Assembly: GCF_000611645.1 (NCBI RefSeq)
Contig: NW_014013507.1
Span: forward strand, 1-41,126
Length of the DNA stretch: 41,126 bases
Direction of reading: 5' to 3'
Source of the DNA: Monoraphidium neglectum
Taxonomy: Eukaryota; Chlorophyta; Chlorophyceae; Sphaeropleales; Selenastraceae
The notes below the pieces were generated by a model. It was given only the letters and a program-made list of their open reading frames with translations. It searched no databases and was not told the origin of the DNA. Positions 11,126 to 24,065 of the stretch are shown piece after piece. The translations under genes were made by a program, and so were the position numbers. Positions within the stretch are counted from its first letter, which is position 1. Each line of letters opens with the position of its first letter.

Positions 11126-13862
11126 TTACATGTCCACGATCCCAAAGTTGAGGACCCCAAACGGCGCCTCTGGCCACCCCTCCCCGCTCTTCGCCCGGTA
11201 CAGCAGCGCCCGCACCCATGCGACCCACGCGCTCCAGGGCATCCTCTTGTCCCAGCACGTCCCCCAGTCGCACAGCAGCCGCAGAGCGCGCAGCGCCGCC
11301 GCCTCCGCGTCCCCCGCGCGGCCCGCCTGCAGGTGCAGCTGCGCCATCAGCGCGTGCGGCTCGGCGACAAAGGGGTTGTCCTCTGCCGCCGACCTCAGCG
11401 CCGCCATCGCCTCCGCCTGCGCGCCCGGGCCCCTGAGCTCCGTCACCGCCCGCCAGTACGCGTCCCGCGCCCGCAGCTCCTCCCGCACCCCCAGGACCCG
11501 GCTGCAGCCGTCGAAGACGGGCGGCAGCGGGAAGCTGCGGCCGGCGCCGGAGGCGGCGAGGCGGGCGTTGCAGCTGGCCAGCAGGGCGCCCATTTTGCTG
11601 AGGGTGTGCACCCAGCGGCCGGGCTTGACCTGCATCCAGCGGCAGGAGGTGGGACGCACTGGCTGGGTTTGACCTGGGGGGCCGCGGGGGCTGTCAGTCC
11701 GGGCGCTGCTCAGCAATGTGCCTCGGGGCTGCTACCCACCGCAAACCTCCAGGGCAAATGGCGCAATTCGTGCTGCGGCATTTTAAAAAGCGCCCAAGGC
11801 AGGGCGCTTCTCCAGGCAGAGCCGACCCTGCAGGCTCCGCCCGCCTCCCGTCCTCAAGCCACCCCCTCAAACCTCGCAGGGCCAGAGGAACTGGGGCTGG
11901 TGGCCGGCGTAGCGCAGCAGGCCGTCCTGGTTTTCAAACATGTCATCCTGAGGTTTGAGGTGGTGCGCACTGTTCTTCAACTGCCGAGCAAGCTGGACAC
12001 TTCACCATAATGCAGCAGCATGGAGGCACGGCACACATATGACAGCCGCGCATGCAGCGCCAGGCTTCACGCTAGCTCGTTCGTCTGCACGCACGCCCCG
12101 ATGTCGTCCAACCCCGAGGAAGCCCAAACCCAGCCAAGTGCGCACCTGCCAGCTCATCAGCTGGTCGCAAAAATCAGCGATGGTGAACACCAGGAACTGC
12201 CCCAGCTCGTACACCCCCACAGGCTCGCGCTCCCCTGCCGCAGGATGTTCCGAGTGGTGCGGCGGGTCAGCCGGCTGCGTCGACAAACTCGCACTCAGCG
12301 CCAAAAACCAAGGAGGGCGGGTGCACACATGTGCAGATACTGGCAGCGGCCTGATTCAAATACAATCCACAGCAGCCGCCGTGCTACCGGGGACGCTTGC
12401 CGTAAACCAGCTGACCCGCACCCGTCTTGATGTTGCGCCCCATCACACCGTCGGCCGGCACCTCGTAGGGGCCCTCGTCCGGGATCTGGCCCAAGATACA
12501 CAGGAGGGTGACCACAGCGGTTGAGGCCGCCTGCTCAAACCCTCACAAGCCCAGCTGACCCTGCTGACTGTTGTTGCCGTCATATAGCATGCCTGACGCG
12601 CAAACTCCACCACACCCACCATGGCACAGCGCCACGTGCGTTGCAAAGCCTACACACCCAGCCTGTGTAGGGCACCCCCACCCAGCATTGCAGCCCGTCC
12701 CCCCGACCTTGTCGAGCAGCTGAGTGTAGATGAGGTCGTGGCGGTCTATGGTGCAGAACCGGTAGATCAGCGCCTCACACTCGGGCCCCACCAGGTCAGA
12801 CACGTGCGGCCTTTGGGGCGGGCAAAGCGACAAGGCGAGGCGGGGCAGTGACACCAATCGCCGTGAGCGCGTGCCTATGGCGCTTTGTCGTGCAGCAGCT
12901 GGCGCCCTGCTGTTGTGTGCCTAGCAGGGGAGTCTCGACACAGACGGAGAGGAGGTTGACGACCTTGGGCCTCAGGATGCAGATATACGGCTATCGTTTG
13001 TGCACGAGAGTCATCCTGGCAAAGCACCTACCTGTCTGTGTCAGCCTTGAACACCGCCAAGTTGACATAGCAGCTGCAAAGGGAGTTGGGTGACGGGTGC
13101 ACAGAGCCACAAGGTAGGCGAAGTGGGGGGCCGGAGGACGGGATGCATGCACGCTTGCAGGGCTGCCGCATGAAGGAGATGCAGGCTGCAGGATTTAATG
13201 GGGAAGAGTCATCCTGCCAGCCGGCCCCTTACTTGCTGTACGCGCTGTGCAGCAGGCCGCAGTGTCGCAGCGTGATGTCCTGGCCCCAGATCGTCAGCAT
13301 CTTGTACACCTGGGGATGGATAGGATAGGATAGGGTTGTGACAGCATCCTGTCGTCGCCCGCCTCTGGAACCATCCAGGCTCATGGGATTCAATGTTGTC
13401 CAGGTATGAAGGGACAGGCGGGCCATCAGGACCAAGGCTGGTAAAATTCTGACCCTGTGATCGCAGCTGCTCAACATCGAACAACCTCAGGTGTCATCGC
13501 GTCATGCCCACCTCAAACAGGTGCTGCGCAAACGTGCTCTTCTTGTGCCTGGAGGGGTCGGTGGGCAGGGTGCAAGAGGTCAGGGCCATACACCACCAGG
13601 GATCAACGACACATCCACGCACAACATCCGCTGGCATGCCGCACATGGCCCTTGCTGGACCTCCCTCCTTAAGAGCGACCGCATCCCAAAGCTGTGCGCT
13701 CGCACATTGATGCACAACGCACGTCCGGCCGTCGCGCGCTCACCAGCATTCAGTTGCGCCGACGCGCCGCAGCTCTGCAAGGATGGCCGGCAGCTGAGGG
13801 TCTACCTGTGCGTATTCCTCTCGCAGGAAGCTGCGCACCAGCTGCGGGATGGCGTCCGCCAT
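11126..13862 (-). CDS. DUF6817-like protein with TPR-like C-terminal part
   Basis: Function unknown. Nine exons: 13862-13744, 13548-13512, 13309-13233, 13073-13032, 12810-12708, 12485-12395, 12234-12146, 11947-11873, 11629-11126. All joins are in frame, giving 378 residues. The pattern HKKSTFAQHLFEVYKMLTIW followed by CGLLHSAYSN fits the H...HL...W...C.L.HS.Y signature I associate with the DUF6817 (HD-like) family, and LGQFLVFTIADFCDQLMSWQ continues it. From about residue 235 a helical region follows (WVHTLSKMGALLASCN), then a TPR-like repeat (FVAEPHALMAQLHLQAGRAG). The donor of exon 6 (GTCCCC) is weak but needed for frame. An in-frame Met at 13988 would add 42 residues; I chose 13862 because the family-like sequence starts near it. 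The family name is from memory. Confidence 0.75.
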
Positions 13863-14939
13863 GCTGCCTGGGGCCCGCACCGCCGAGTCGTCGCTGCCGC
13901 GGTCGTCGTGGCGCGGCTGGCAGAGCGCTGCCGCTGTGGCTACGGGGTGCAGGCTGTGCTTGGTGGTGTTGCGGGCTGCTGATGGCAATTATCCAGCTCC
14001 GCTGTTATTGCAAAGACACAGCCGTCTTGGGTCTGTACGGGTGTGGCAGTGCGGTATGGTGCAGACATGCAGCATGGTTTACCGCATGGGTGTGGCAGCG
14101 CATCACTGCTGCAAATGACGTGTGCGGCAAGTGTGTGAGCACAGCTCCGGCCGGATGCCATATGCTGCCGCGATGAAAGACATTGCGTGACTGCCATCCA
14201 ATCCACAACGCCACCTTGAAGTCGGAAAGGATGCTGTACGGTGTTACAGCTCGCTGGATCCTGTCTCAGATGATCTTGCAACCGCAGCAGTTGCACGTAT
14301 GTGACACCACGAAAGATTTATGACGTATTTGTTGTTCATAATTGCAGGTTTAGTAGATGCCAGGAGCGACTGCATGCTTGTCGGCACTGGGTGACGTGCT
14401 GGCAGCTGCGGCACTGCGCTGGCATGCTTCTAGGTTGATGCTTCCCTCTCCTGCATCAATGATGGCTGTTATCCGAGCCTGGACAGGCAACCTGCGCCGC
14501 CCTATCATGTTGAAGGCAGTTGAGGCGGTTGCGCAGAATTTTTTCCAGACAGCACATTTCCCTGTGCTGGTCCAGGTTGTGGCCGCCCTTGTGGTGGTGC
14601 ACACAGCTGCGGGACTGCCCTGGCTGTGTTCACGCGCTGCGCACATTGCGGTGCAGTTTGCCTGCTTAAGTTACTGCCTGCTCAGATTTCTCCCTCCCAT
14701 GCCTACACCTCATCCATCCAATTCGCTTCCCACCGCCCTACTGTCTCTGTGCCTGCTTGCGAGCCAGCCGCAGCATGTGGCTGCTGAGCCATTACCCATG
14801 CCGGCCTCAAGGCCAGACCTTGCCATAATCACATGTTGCAACACACTCGCCTTACACCCGCCTGTGCAGGTGCAGGTGCAGGCTGCCCTATGGGCGAGCG
14901 TCTCACACACACAGGCGGGCCGCCCCTTGCCTCCACCCT
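13863..14939. other. Intergenic region between the DUF6817-like gene and PRP38
   Basis: Contains the presumed 5' flank of the DUF6817-like gene and the 3' flank of PRP38. A 196-codon plus-strand frame (14357-14947) and a 98-codon minus-strand frame (14350-14646) overlap in antisense. Neither has a recognisable domain, and I do not call either. A candidate poly(A) signal for PRP38 is listed separately. Confidence 0.4.
14852..14856 (-). terminator. Candidate TGTAA poly(A) signal of PRP38
   Basis: TGTAA on the minus strand, 84 bases beyond the PRP38 stop codon (14942-14940). TGTAA is the established poly(A) signal in green algae. A five-base motif also occurs by chance, so this is only suggestive. 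Confidence 0.35.
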
Positions 14940-17655
14940 TCACTTGAGCGGCGGCAGCCCCAGCTTTGCGCGCAGCGCGTTCTGCTCCGCCACCTCGGGA
15001 TCGTTCGGGTCGGCCGCGCGGCCCTTGCCGACCCCACCACCAGCAGCAGCGGCTGCACCCCTCCCGCCGCCCTCGCCGCCGCCCCCGCGGTCCCTCTCCC
15101 GTTCCCTCTCGCCGCCGCCGCGCCTGTCCTGCTCCCTGTCCCGATAACCACCGCCACCACTGCCGCCGCCGCCTCGCCGGTCGTAATCCCGGTCGCGCCC
15201 CCGCTCCCGCTCCCGGTAGCGGTCCCGGCTGCGGCTCCGGCTGCGGCTCCGGCTGCGTCGCCGCTCGTCCGGCCGCCGCCGCTCACGCTCGCGCTCCCGG
15301 CTGCGGCTGCGGCTGCGGCTTCCGTGCCGCCGCTCGTCGGGCCGCCGCCGCTCGCGCTCTCGGCTGCGGCTGCGGCTCCTGCTGCCGCCGCGCGGCCGCT
15401 CCCGCGTGTCGCGCCGCTCGTCCTTCCCGAGCCGCCACTTCTCCCGCGCGCGCTCCTCGCGCCGCTCGCGCTCGCGCTCTCTCTCGCGCTCGTCGCCGCC
15501 CGCCGCCCCCATCTCCTCCCGCAGCGCCGCCGCCTTCTCCGCGGCCTCGCCCGCCTCTGCCTCCAGCGCCTGTGCACACACACATACATCACACCAGCGT
15601 GCAGCATTATAAGCATAAGCCAGCCGTCAGGGGCGCAGCCCAAGGTGAAGCCACCCAAATTAGCGTGCACCCTCGCACCCTCACAAACGCAGCCGCGGCA
15701 TGCCCCCAGCTTGCAGGGGCCCGGTCGCAGACACACCCTGCACCCCAGGCCCCACCGTCCCTGACCCTGCCCATCCCAGTCCTGCAGCGCGCCGCTTCGA
15801 CAGCGGCGGCTTGCGGCGCACCTCCAGGGTGGCAGCCTCGTTGAATTCCTCGTCCAACACGCTGACGCGCGGCTCCAGCTGCCCGGTGTTCTCCATAGTC
15901 AGCCTGGGCGCGGGGATGTACAAGGCACACGGCGGTGGGGCGGTATGGGTCACACGGCAGCGGGCGGGCGTTGTCACAAGGGCGGGGTCGATCAGGGGCC
16001 GCACGCGGGTGCCGGCGGGTGCCCGTGGGTGACGCGGGGGGGAGGCGGCCTGGTGTGACTGCCCCTGGCGGACCGGCGCGTTACTGCTCGACGGGGCAAC
16101 ACAGAGACGGCTGCGGCCGGCAGACGCCGGACGGCGACATCTGGGGCGCAGCCCCCACACCCGCCCCAAACAACCCCTGCTCCCAGCTCCCTTTTGCGGC
16201 GATGACTCGCGCTGCAGAAAGCCCCTGCCATGTCCGCTCCTCCATCCCTCGCCTCACTCCCCCCCAAGGGCACCTGTTAGGGATGTGGGGCAGTGCTATG
16301 TCGAAGAGGTAGTCCTTGCGCAGCATGTCATCCACCACGGCGTCCACGTGGCTCAGAACAAACCCGCCCTCACTCGTGCGCAGGCGGACCTGGGGGCAAG
16401 AGGGGCCGCCGGGGGCACGGGGGCGGGGGAGGGGGGGGGCGTCCGGCGACGGTGGGCAGGGGCCGGGCCGGCGAGAGTGCAGTGCGGCCGCAATGTGCAG
16501 GGGCAAGGCCGCAAAACCACGCATGAGCGGAACCGTTGGTGTTCAGATAAGGCGGTTCCAATCCCGCCCCAGCCGGCTGATTTGACCCCCCAAGCGGGGC
16601 TCAGGAGGTCGAGCGCTGCTGCCACCCTGCACAAGCAGCCACAGTCCTGCAAGATCCTTGCTGTTTCCGCCCTTACCCGCCAACACCACTCCCCACCCCC
16701 GCCCCCGACCCGGCCCACTTTTCTGAAATCGTTGTAGAGGGGCTCCATGTAGGTGTACACGTCTAGGGCCCGCCCCACCAGGCGCAGGTAGAACGCGCCT
16801 GAGGGCGGGAGGGTTGGCGGTGGGGTGGAAAGGAAGGGTGGCCCGGGTCGGGCACGGGCAGCGCACAGCGAGTTAAAGAGAATCGAGAAAAGGCGTTGCG
16901 GGTTGAGAAAATACAACACACAAGACAGGCACAAGTTGTGGCCTCTGGATACGGTGGGCCCGATATGGATACGCCTGCACTGGAGCTCGCCGATTGCGGG
17001 CTGTGTGCAGATCACAGATCAAGATCGGAATGACGGGCCGCTCACCCAGCAGCCGCACATATTTGTAGTCCTCGTTCCTGATCAGCTCCACCACGATGTC
17101 AAAGTCGGGCTGGATCTGGAGCATCTTGAGGATGAGGCACACAAACTCTGTCGGCTTGTTGGGCTCGCCATACATGCCGCCCACCGACCGCAGCTCCACC
17201 GCCCTGTCGATCAGCGTCTCCGCGGACAGGCCGAAGCATTTCTCTTTCCAGTAGACCGAGGCCTGAATCTTGTTGCGGGTGATCTTCTCGACCAGGTTCT
17301 GGGGTTGGGTTGGGGGCGGTGAAGTGGTGTGGATCGAGGGTGGGGACCACCGGGCGAGGGGTGGCGCTGCGGTGCTGCGCGTTGTGCTGCCGCCGGGAGT
17401 GCCGCTGCAGGCGCTGTTGCTGAGGCTATGGGGTTTAAGGGCTGAATGAAAGAATGCGTGGAAAACCGGCTCAGCCCTCCCGCGGTGACGTATCGTCGTG
17501 CTCGCGCCTCTGATTTGGCATGCCTCGGCTGCTGCTGTCGTTGCGGGTGTGATGACGTTTAGCCGCGGCGCCTGGGCGCGTTGTACAGGAACAAGACGAA
17601 CCTGTGGGTTGGTCCCATGGATGGACTTTGCGAACTTGTCCGTGCGATTGGCCAT
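14940..17655 (-). CDS. PRP38: Pre-mRNA-splicing factor PRP38 (PRP38A type) with RS/RE-rich tail
   Basis: U4/U6.U5 tri-snRNP component needed for spliceosome activation; nuclear. Six exons: 17655-17602, 17298-17046, 16798-16719, 16389-16274, 15903-15822, 15569-14940. All joins are in frame, giving 404 residues. The start MANRTDKFAKSIHGTNPQ and the blocks YWKEKCFGLSAETLIDRAVE, FVCLILKMLQIQPDFDIVVE, NEDYKYVRLLGAFYLRLVG and MEPLYNDFRKV match the conserved PRP38 domain, residues 1 to about 190. From about residue 195 an acidic/Ala stretch leads into an Arg-Ser, Arg-Glu and Arg-Asp rich tail with Gly runs. Such RS-like tails are usual in plant and metazoan PRP38A and absent from yeast Prp38. The protein ends AEQNALRAKLGLPPLK, a motif typical of the family end. 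The gene is divergent to the RNase M5-like gene, with 378 bases between the start codons. Confidence 0.95.
15176..15410 (-). repeat. Internal tandem repeat coding RS/RERE-PDERR units in PRP38
   Basis: The coding strand gives repeated units of the form SRSRSRSRERE followed by RRRPDERR: two full units and a third that drifts into SRSRDRYRERERGRD. At the DNA level the repeats show as phased CGGCTGCGG runs. These were probably expanded by unequal copying within the exon (inference). Confidence 0.8.
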
Positions 17656-18033
17656 CGCGCCCGCCGCGCCCGGCGCTCGCGCAGCACTGCTGCACGGCTG
17701 TGCCGACCGGCCGCCACTACGTTTCTACCAGCAGCAAGGCTAGGGGAACAGGAACCAACTGATTGATTGTGGCTTTGCTTGCGTGTTCACGTTGTAACAA
17801 GGCAGCCGAAGCAGACAAATTACGAGATCACTTCACTTGATACGATCGTCAGCTTTGAGTCGTTTCGATATTCAGTCATTTAGCAGAGTGACTGGTTTTG
17901 CTGTGGTACAAATACCTACGTGTCATGCCGCTGAGATACGGTAGGGATGTCATACAGCACCACACGGTAGCAGCCGGGCTTTTGCTGTTCCAGTGCACAC
18001 AAAACACACACCCTCGATTGCACGCCCGTATAA
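17656..18033. promoter_or_regulatory. Divergent intergenic region between PRP38 and the RNase M5-like gene
   Basis: 378 bases separate the two start codons, so both promoters must lie here or overlap the 5' ends. The middle part (about 17760-17900) is clearly less GC-rich than the genes. A TATA-like GTATAAATG spans 18027-18035 and overlaps the assumed plus-strand ATG. If it is a real TATA box, the transcript would begin downstream of that ATG. Confidence 0.45.
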
Positions 18034-19775
<1,742 letters not shown>

Positions 19776-21116
19776 CAGGCTGCGCTGGCAGTTGTGCTGT
19801 TCACTGTTGCCTGTGCCAAGTCACTGCTGACTTTGTTCCAAGGGCTGCAGTCACTGTGATTTTCACAACGCCAATGTGCACAGCATCAAAGCTGCAAGTG
19901 GGACCTCAGCAGATTACAACAATGTTGCCAGCGAATCACCTGATCTCAGACGGCAGGCGCTACCTGCGTGCTGACACCTAACCTTGCAGACTTCATGCAG
20001 CCCAGCAAAGGTGAGGTAGGGTGTGCGGAAGATGCCTCTGGTGCTAGCCCGTTTATGGCTTAGTCAATTGGCATAATCTGGAAGCAAAGACTCTTGCTAA
20101 GGGCTTTCCTTTTTATCAGCTCAGCACGCCTGGCAGAAAACATCCCACCACAACCATCCGCCCATTGCACAACCCTTGGCAAACAACCTGCGGGGGCGGT
20201 GGCGGGCTCTGCACAATGAACCTGTGTGACAGACGCTATTGAGCTTCATAGGAAGGATAGTTGTGATAACGGAAGCTGTGCAGGAAGGATCTCAAAGGGC
20301 AATCATCGTCGGTTAGATGCCAGCTTCATGAGCTGGCGCCCGACAAGGTTATCTTGCGCTTGGTCTGACATAGGAGCTTTTCAACATCCCTGATGGGTCG
20401 CCCAGGCAGGGAGAGGTAACAACCTCAACCTGACATTCTGGGCGCACGGGTGGTAGACATACCTGGCAGGACGGGAGCTGACCTACACGTCCATCTGTCA
20501 CACATCACTCAACTGGGTCCGCTGTGGAGCCATGCCCTGCGCGCGTTGTGCAGTGCTGCACCCCTGGAGGTTGGGCAAGGAGGTGGAAGAAGCGGATGTT
20601 GGAGTGGCGGCACTTAACGTGCAGCATGAGTGCGGTGATGCGTGTGTGCTTGCCGCCATGCTGACCATGTGAAGCAGGCGGGGGTGATTGGGGGCCGTCG
20701 TGGCGGTCGGCTTCCACGAGCCTGGACACCGGTAGCAAGATATCCCCACTGATGACTCAATGCAAGTTCGCTCTGTTTTGGGCCTGTCCAAGGTGTCCGA
20801 GAAGCGTTTGCGCCGGTGACCAATCGGGCGGCTTGCACAGAAGTCGGCAACTGGAAGTGAAGGCGGGCGAGCACATGGCCCCTCACCGGATGCCCTGCCC
20901 TGCTGCGGGCCGTTGTCGCTTTGCTGGTTGGTACGGCCGGGCCTCGAGCAGCCTTGAGGGCCAAGAGCTGTAATCCAGCTCTTCGAGTCGTTTTCAGGCA
21001 CGGGCCTTCGCCAGACAGTCAGGCCCTTGCTTTGCGCCTGCACGAAGTAATTGAATTCAGGACCCTGTTTGTGTTTACGACTGCAGTACAGCAAGGACCG
21101 GCGAGCGGGGAGCAGC
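19776..21116. other. Intergenic region between the RNase M5-like and ArfGAP genes
   Basis: Base composition is more balanced than in the flanking genes. A 369-codon minus-strand frame (20498-21607) covers part of this region and the first two ArfGAP exons in antisense. It has no recognisable domain, and I treat it as chance. The last few hundred bases presumably hold the ArfGAP promoter and 5' untranslated region; I see no clear TATA box. Confidence 0.4.
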
Positions 21117-23043
21117 ATGGCGAGCCCAGAGGCCCTTCGCATCCTCAGGGAGCTGCAGGCAAAGCCTGAAAATAAGGTGAGTCGATTCGTGCACAAGCCT
21201 GGCCATCTGAGTGCATGCGGTTTAGTTTCAGGGGCAGTTGCTCGCCGCGTGGTCGCCACTATGGTCTCTGCGGTGCTCGTTCGTGAATGTCTTGGATGCT
21301 GGGCGCATGGAGTAGCGTGCCTGTGACAATCATGGCGGGCAGCAGGCGCCACACCGCACATCGGACCGGCTCTCGACTGGCCTCCCATACACCGGCATGA
21401 GCAGCGCCGCGCCGCAGCAGCTGGTGCGAATGCCCTAATGCTGCCGGGCACCAAACGCCAGCACTTACAATCGCTGCACTGTTTGGTGCCCTTTCTCGTC
21501 AGGTCTGCGTGGACTGTGAGACAAAGAACCCGCAGTGGGCGACCGTCTCGTACGGCACGTTCATGTGCCTCGAGTGCAGCGGCAAGCACAGGGGCCTGGG
21601 CGTGCACATCTCATTTGTCAGGTGAGGTGCAAGCCGGCGGTAGATTGCCTGCTACTGTGCTTGCGATAGGCCTTGCAGCGCGGCTCTCGCGAGGCTCGAC
21701 GCGAGGGGTGCTGGCGGCGCTGATTTGCTACAGAGAGTCATCGCCATATGTCGGTTGATCTGCTCACGCTCTTTCAGCCAGGCCAACACGCGCCCTGCAC
21801 TCCGCTCACGCCTGCACCGGCCCCAGGTCCGTGACGATGGACGCGTGGAACCCCGACCAGCTGCGCAAGATGCAGGCGGGCGGCAACGGCAAGCTGGACG
21901 CGTTCTTCCAACAGCACGGTGTCGACAAGGCCACTGATATCAAGGTCAAATACAACAACAAGGTTGCAGAGGTGGGACGCCACAAAAGGGCACCCAGCCT
22001 CAGGGTTTTGGGGCGGCATGCGGCGCGACAGGCAGCTTGAGCCGTGTGTGATTTTGTGATGGTGCGTCATGCAAAGGTAAGGTGCGGCGGCCCTGAGGGC
22101 AGATTGCCTGGTCGACACCGTCTTATCGCCCCCACGGCGCCTCCGTTGACTGGCAACCCCACGCAGGTCTACCGAGACAAGATCCGTGCGGAGGTAGAGG
22201 GCCGGCCCTGGACCGCTCCAGCGCCCGGCAGCATCAGGGTGGACCTCGGCCCCGCGCCCACGGGCGGCAGCCGCCCCGCGTCGGCCGGCCGCCCCGCTCC
22301 CGGCGGTGGCGGCGGGGGCGGCGACGACTGGGGCGACTGGGGCAACAGCGGCGGCAACGGCGGTGCGGCTACAGGCGCACGCAACGGCAGCTTTGGCAAT
22401 GGCAGCGCGGGCAACAGCGAGTACACGATGTCTCAGCTGCAAGCCAGCGCAGCCAACAAGGATGCGTTCTTCGAGCGCCGCAAGCTGGAGAACGCAGCCA
22501 AGCCCGAGGGCCTGCCGCCGAACCAGGGCGGCAAGTACGTGGGCTTTGGCAGCTCCCCAGCGCCCCCGCCCCGCGGCCGCGGGGCCGGCGGGGCCGGCGG
22601 CGGCGCGGACGACGTGTCTCAGCTGCTCTCCAAGGGCCTGCAGTCGCTGACCGTGGTTGGCGCGACCGCCGGGGAGGCGCTGCGCCACGGCACGGCGCAG
22701 GTGAGCACTCTGCTGGCAGAGAAGCAGGTGGCGGAGACGGCCAAGGAGCTCAAGGACAAGGGCGCCGCGCTGGCATCTGCTGGCTGGAACGGCCTCCGCA
22801 GCCTGTACGCGAATGTTGCGTCCACGGTCGAGTCTGCTGCAAAGGAGAGTGGGTACAAGATCGACCTTGGAGCGCGCACGGTGGCAGCCAGCTTGCAGCA
22901 GGAGCAGCAGCGGCAGGCATTGATGCAGGGCGGGTATGGCGGGTATGGGGGAGGCGGCGCGGGCTACGGCGGCAACGGGGGAGCTGGCGGCCACAACCTG
23001 CACCACAGCGTCAGTGATGGTCGGCTACCGCAACAGGGCGGAT

Positions 23044-23084
<41 letters not shown>

Positions 23085-23330
23085 GGTGGCGGCGGCGGCG
23101 GTGGGTTTTCGGGCTTTGACGACAGTGCGGCGAATGGTCGCGGCGGCGGCGGTGGTGCCGGCGGCGGTTGGGATGACTGGGGCAATGGCAGTGGTGCTGG
23201 CAGCGGAGCCGGCGGCCGGGGGGCAGCGCCCGCCGCTGCGCCGCGGGCTGGCGTGGCGCCCCAGAAGTCGCTCAGCAACCCCGAGATTGCGCGCAAGGCT
23301 GCGGCTGACGACGACTGGGGCAAGTGGTGA
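21117..23330 (+). CDS. ArfGAP domain GTPase-activating protein (ARFGAP1/AGD6-7 type)
   Basis: Stimulates GTP hydrolysis on Arf GTPases, controlling coat disassembly at the Golgi. Four exons: 21117-21176, 21503-21621, 21827-21971, 22167-23330. All joins are in frame, giving 495 residues. The N-terminus [20 protein letters not shown] runs into the zinc finger: CVDC (Cys 22 and 25) and CLEC, a C-x2-C-x16-C-x2-C pattern, followed four residues later by the Arg finger in [35 protein letters not shown] completes the domain. The C-terminal half is Gly/Ala-rich with amphipathic helical stretches ([20 protein letters not shown]), a 12-Gln run at 23046-23081, and three DDWG-type motifs, the last at the very end (DDDWGKW). 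This layout fits ARFGAP1-like proteins. The ATG context AGCAGCATGG is good. Confidence 0.93.
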
Positions 23331-24065
23331 TTGGCGAGGCAACTCATTGAGGTGGTGCTAGCCTGGTGTCCTGTGGGCGCTCCACGCGCCCACATTTCGC
23401 AGCGCATCGCAGCGGGTGTGTGTGATGTTGCAGGGTATGATTGCAGGTTGAGCTCATGACGGCGTTGTTGCAGAATCATCTCGTGGCTTCTTGAACCGAA
23501 ACTGCCTGCGCGTGACCAGCATGGCATCTACCATGGTACTGAGAGGGGCGCAAGGGGCGTAGAACACTTGCTGTCATGCGGATTGTAAGACGTCGTGGTG
23601 CCTCTGTTGGCTAAAGCATCACAGGTAACCTGAGTAACCAAAATCCGCTTGTTACACGTTGGCGCTCTTGAGGTGGGCTGGCAGCCTGCTGACGGTACTG
23701 GTTCATGACGGCACCTGCGGCGGGTTACTCGTCGAGGTGTGACGCATAGCTCCGTATCAATTGCAGGGCCACGTGGATTATATTTTCAAGGAAGCTTGCG
23801 GAACATGTCCGCTAACTCGCGGACGGCTTGGTGCCACCTCCGATGATCCGAGCGACTTCTCCAGGCACCGTGTATTTATCACGCACTGAGAGATCGTCGA
23901 TTGCGTTTGCTGATTACATCATCACCCGATCCAGATTGTCGTGTGTGCCAAGCGCTTGTTGCTTCATCACCAGCACTTCGCGCCAAAAGCAGCGTTCCTC
24001 GCCCCATGAGCCGATGGTCAGGACCACGCGTGCTCATATGTAGCGATTAGAGCGTCAACTAGCTG
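23331..24065. other. Intergenic region between ArfGAP and the Gln-rich protein gene
   Basis: Holds the presumed ArfGAP 3' untranslated region up to about 23600 and the upstream region of the next gene. The part from about 23740 to 24060 is lower in GC and has no long frame with coding character. I see no RNA gene or repeat. Confidence 0.4.
23584..23588 (+). terminator. Candidate TGTAA poly(A) signal of ArfGAP
   Basis: TGTAA 254 bases after the ArfGAP stop codon, the first such motif I see downstream on this strand. The spacing suits a green algal 3' untranslated region. Confidence 0.45.

Noticed and set aside
11640..11716. Earlier acceptor for the last exon of the DUF6817-like gene (after CCCCCCAG near 11673).
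   Set aside because: It puts the exon out of phase with the previous one; the later CAG at 11630 keeps frame and gives the expected Val-Lys-Pro-Gly join.
11114..12010. 298-codon plus-strand Arg/Pro-rich frame.
   Set aside because: Antisense to exons 8 and 9 of the DUF6817-like gene, whose joins fit in frame.
14357..14947. 196-codon plus-strand hydrophobic frame.
   Set aside because: No domain, no clear GC3 bias, overlaps the end of PRP38 in antisense, and an overlapping minus-strand frame is equally open.
20498..21607. 369-codon minus-strand frame overlapping ArfGAP exons 1 and 2.
   Set aside because: It runs antisense to conserved ArfGAP exons, has no recognisable domain, and long chance frames are common in GC-rich DNA.
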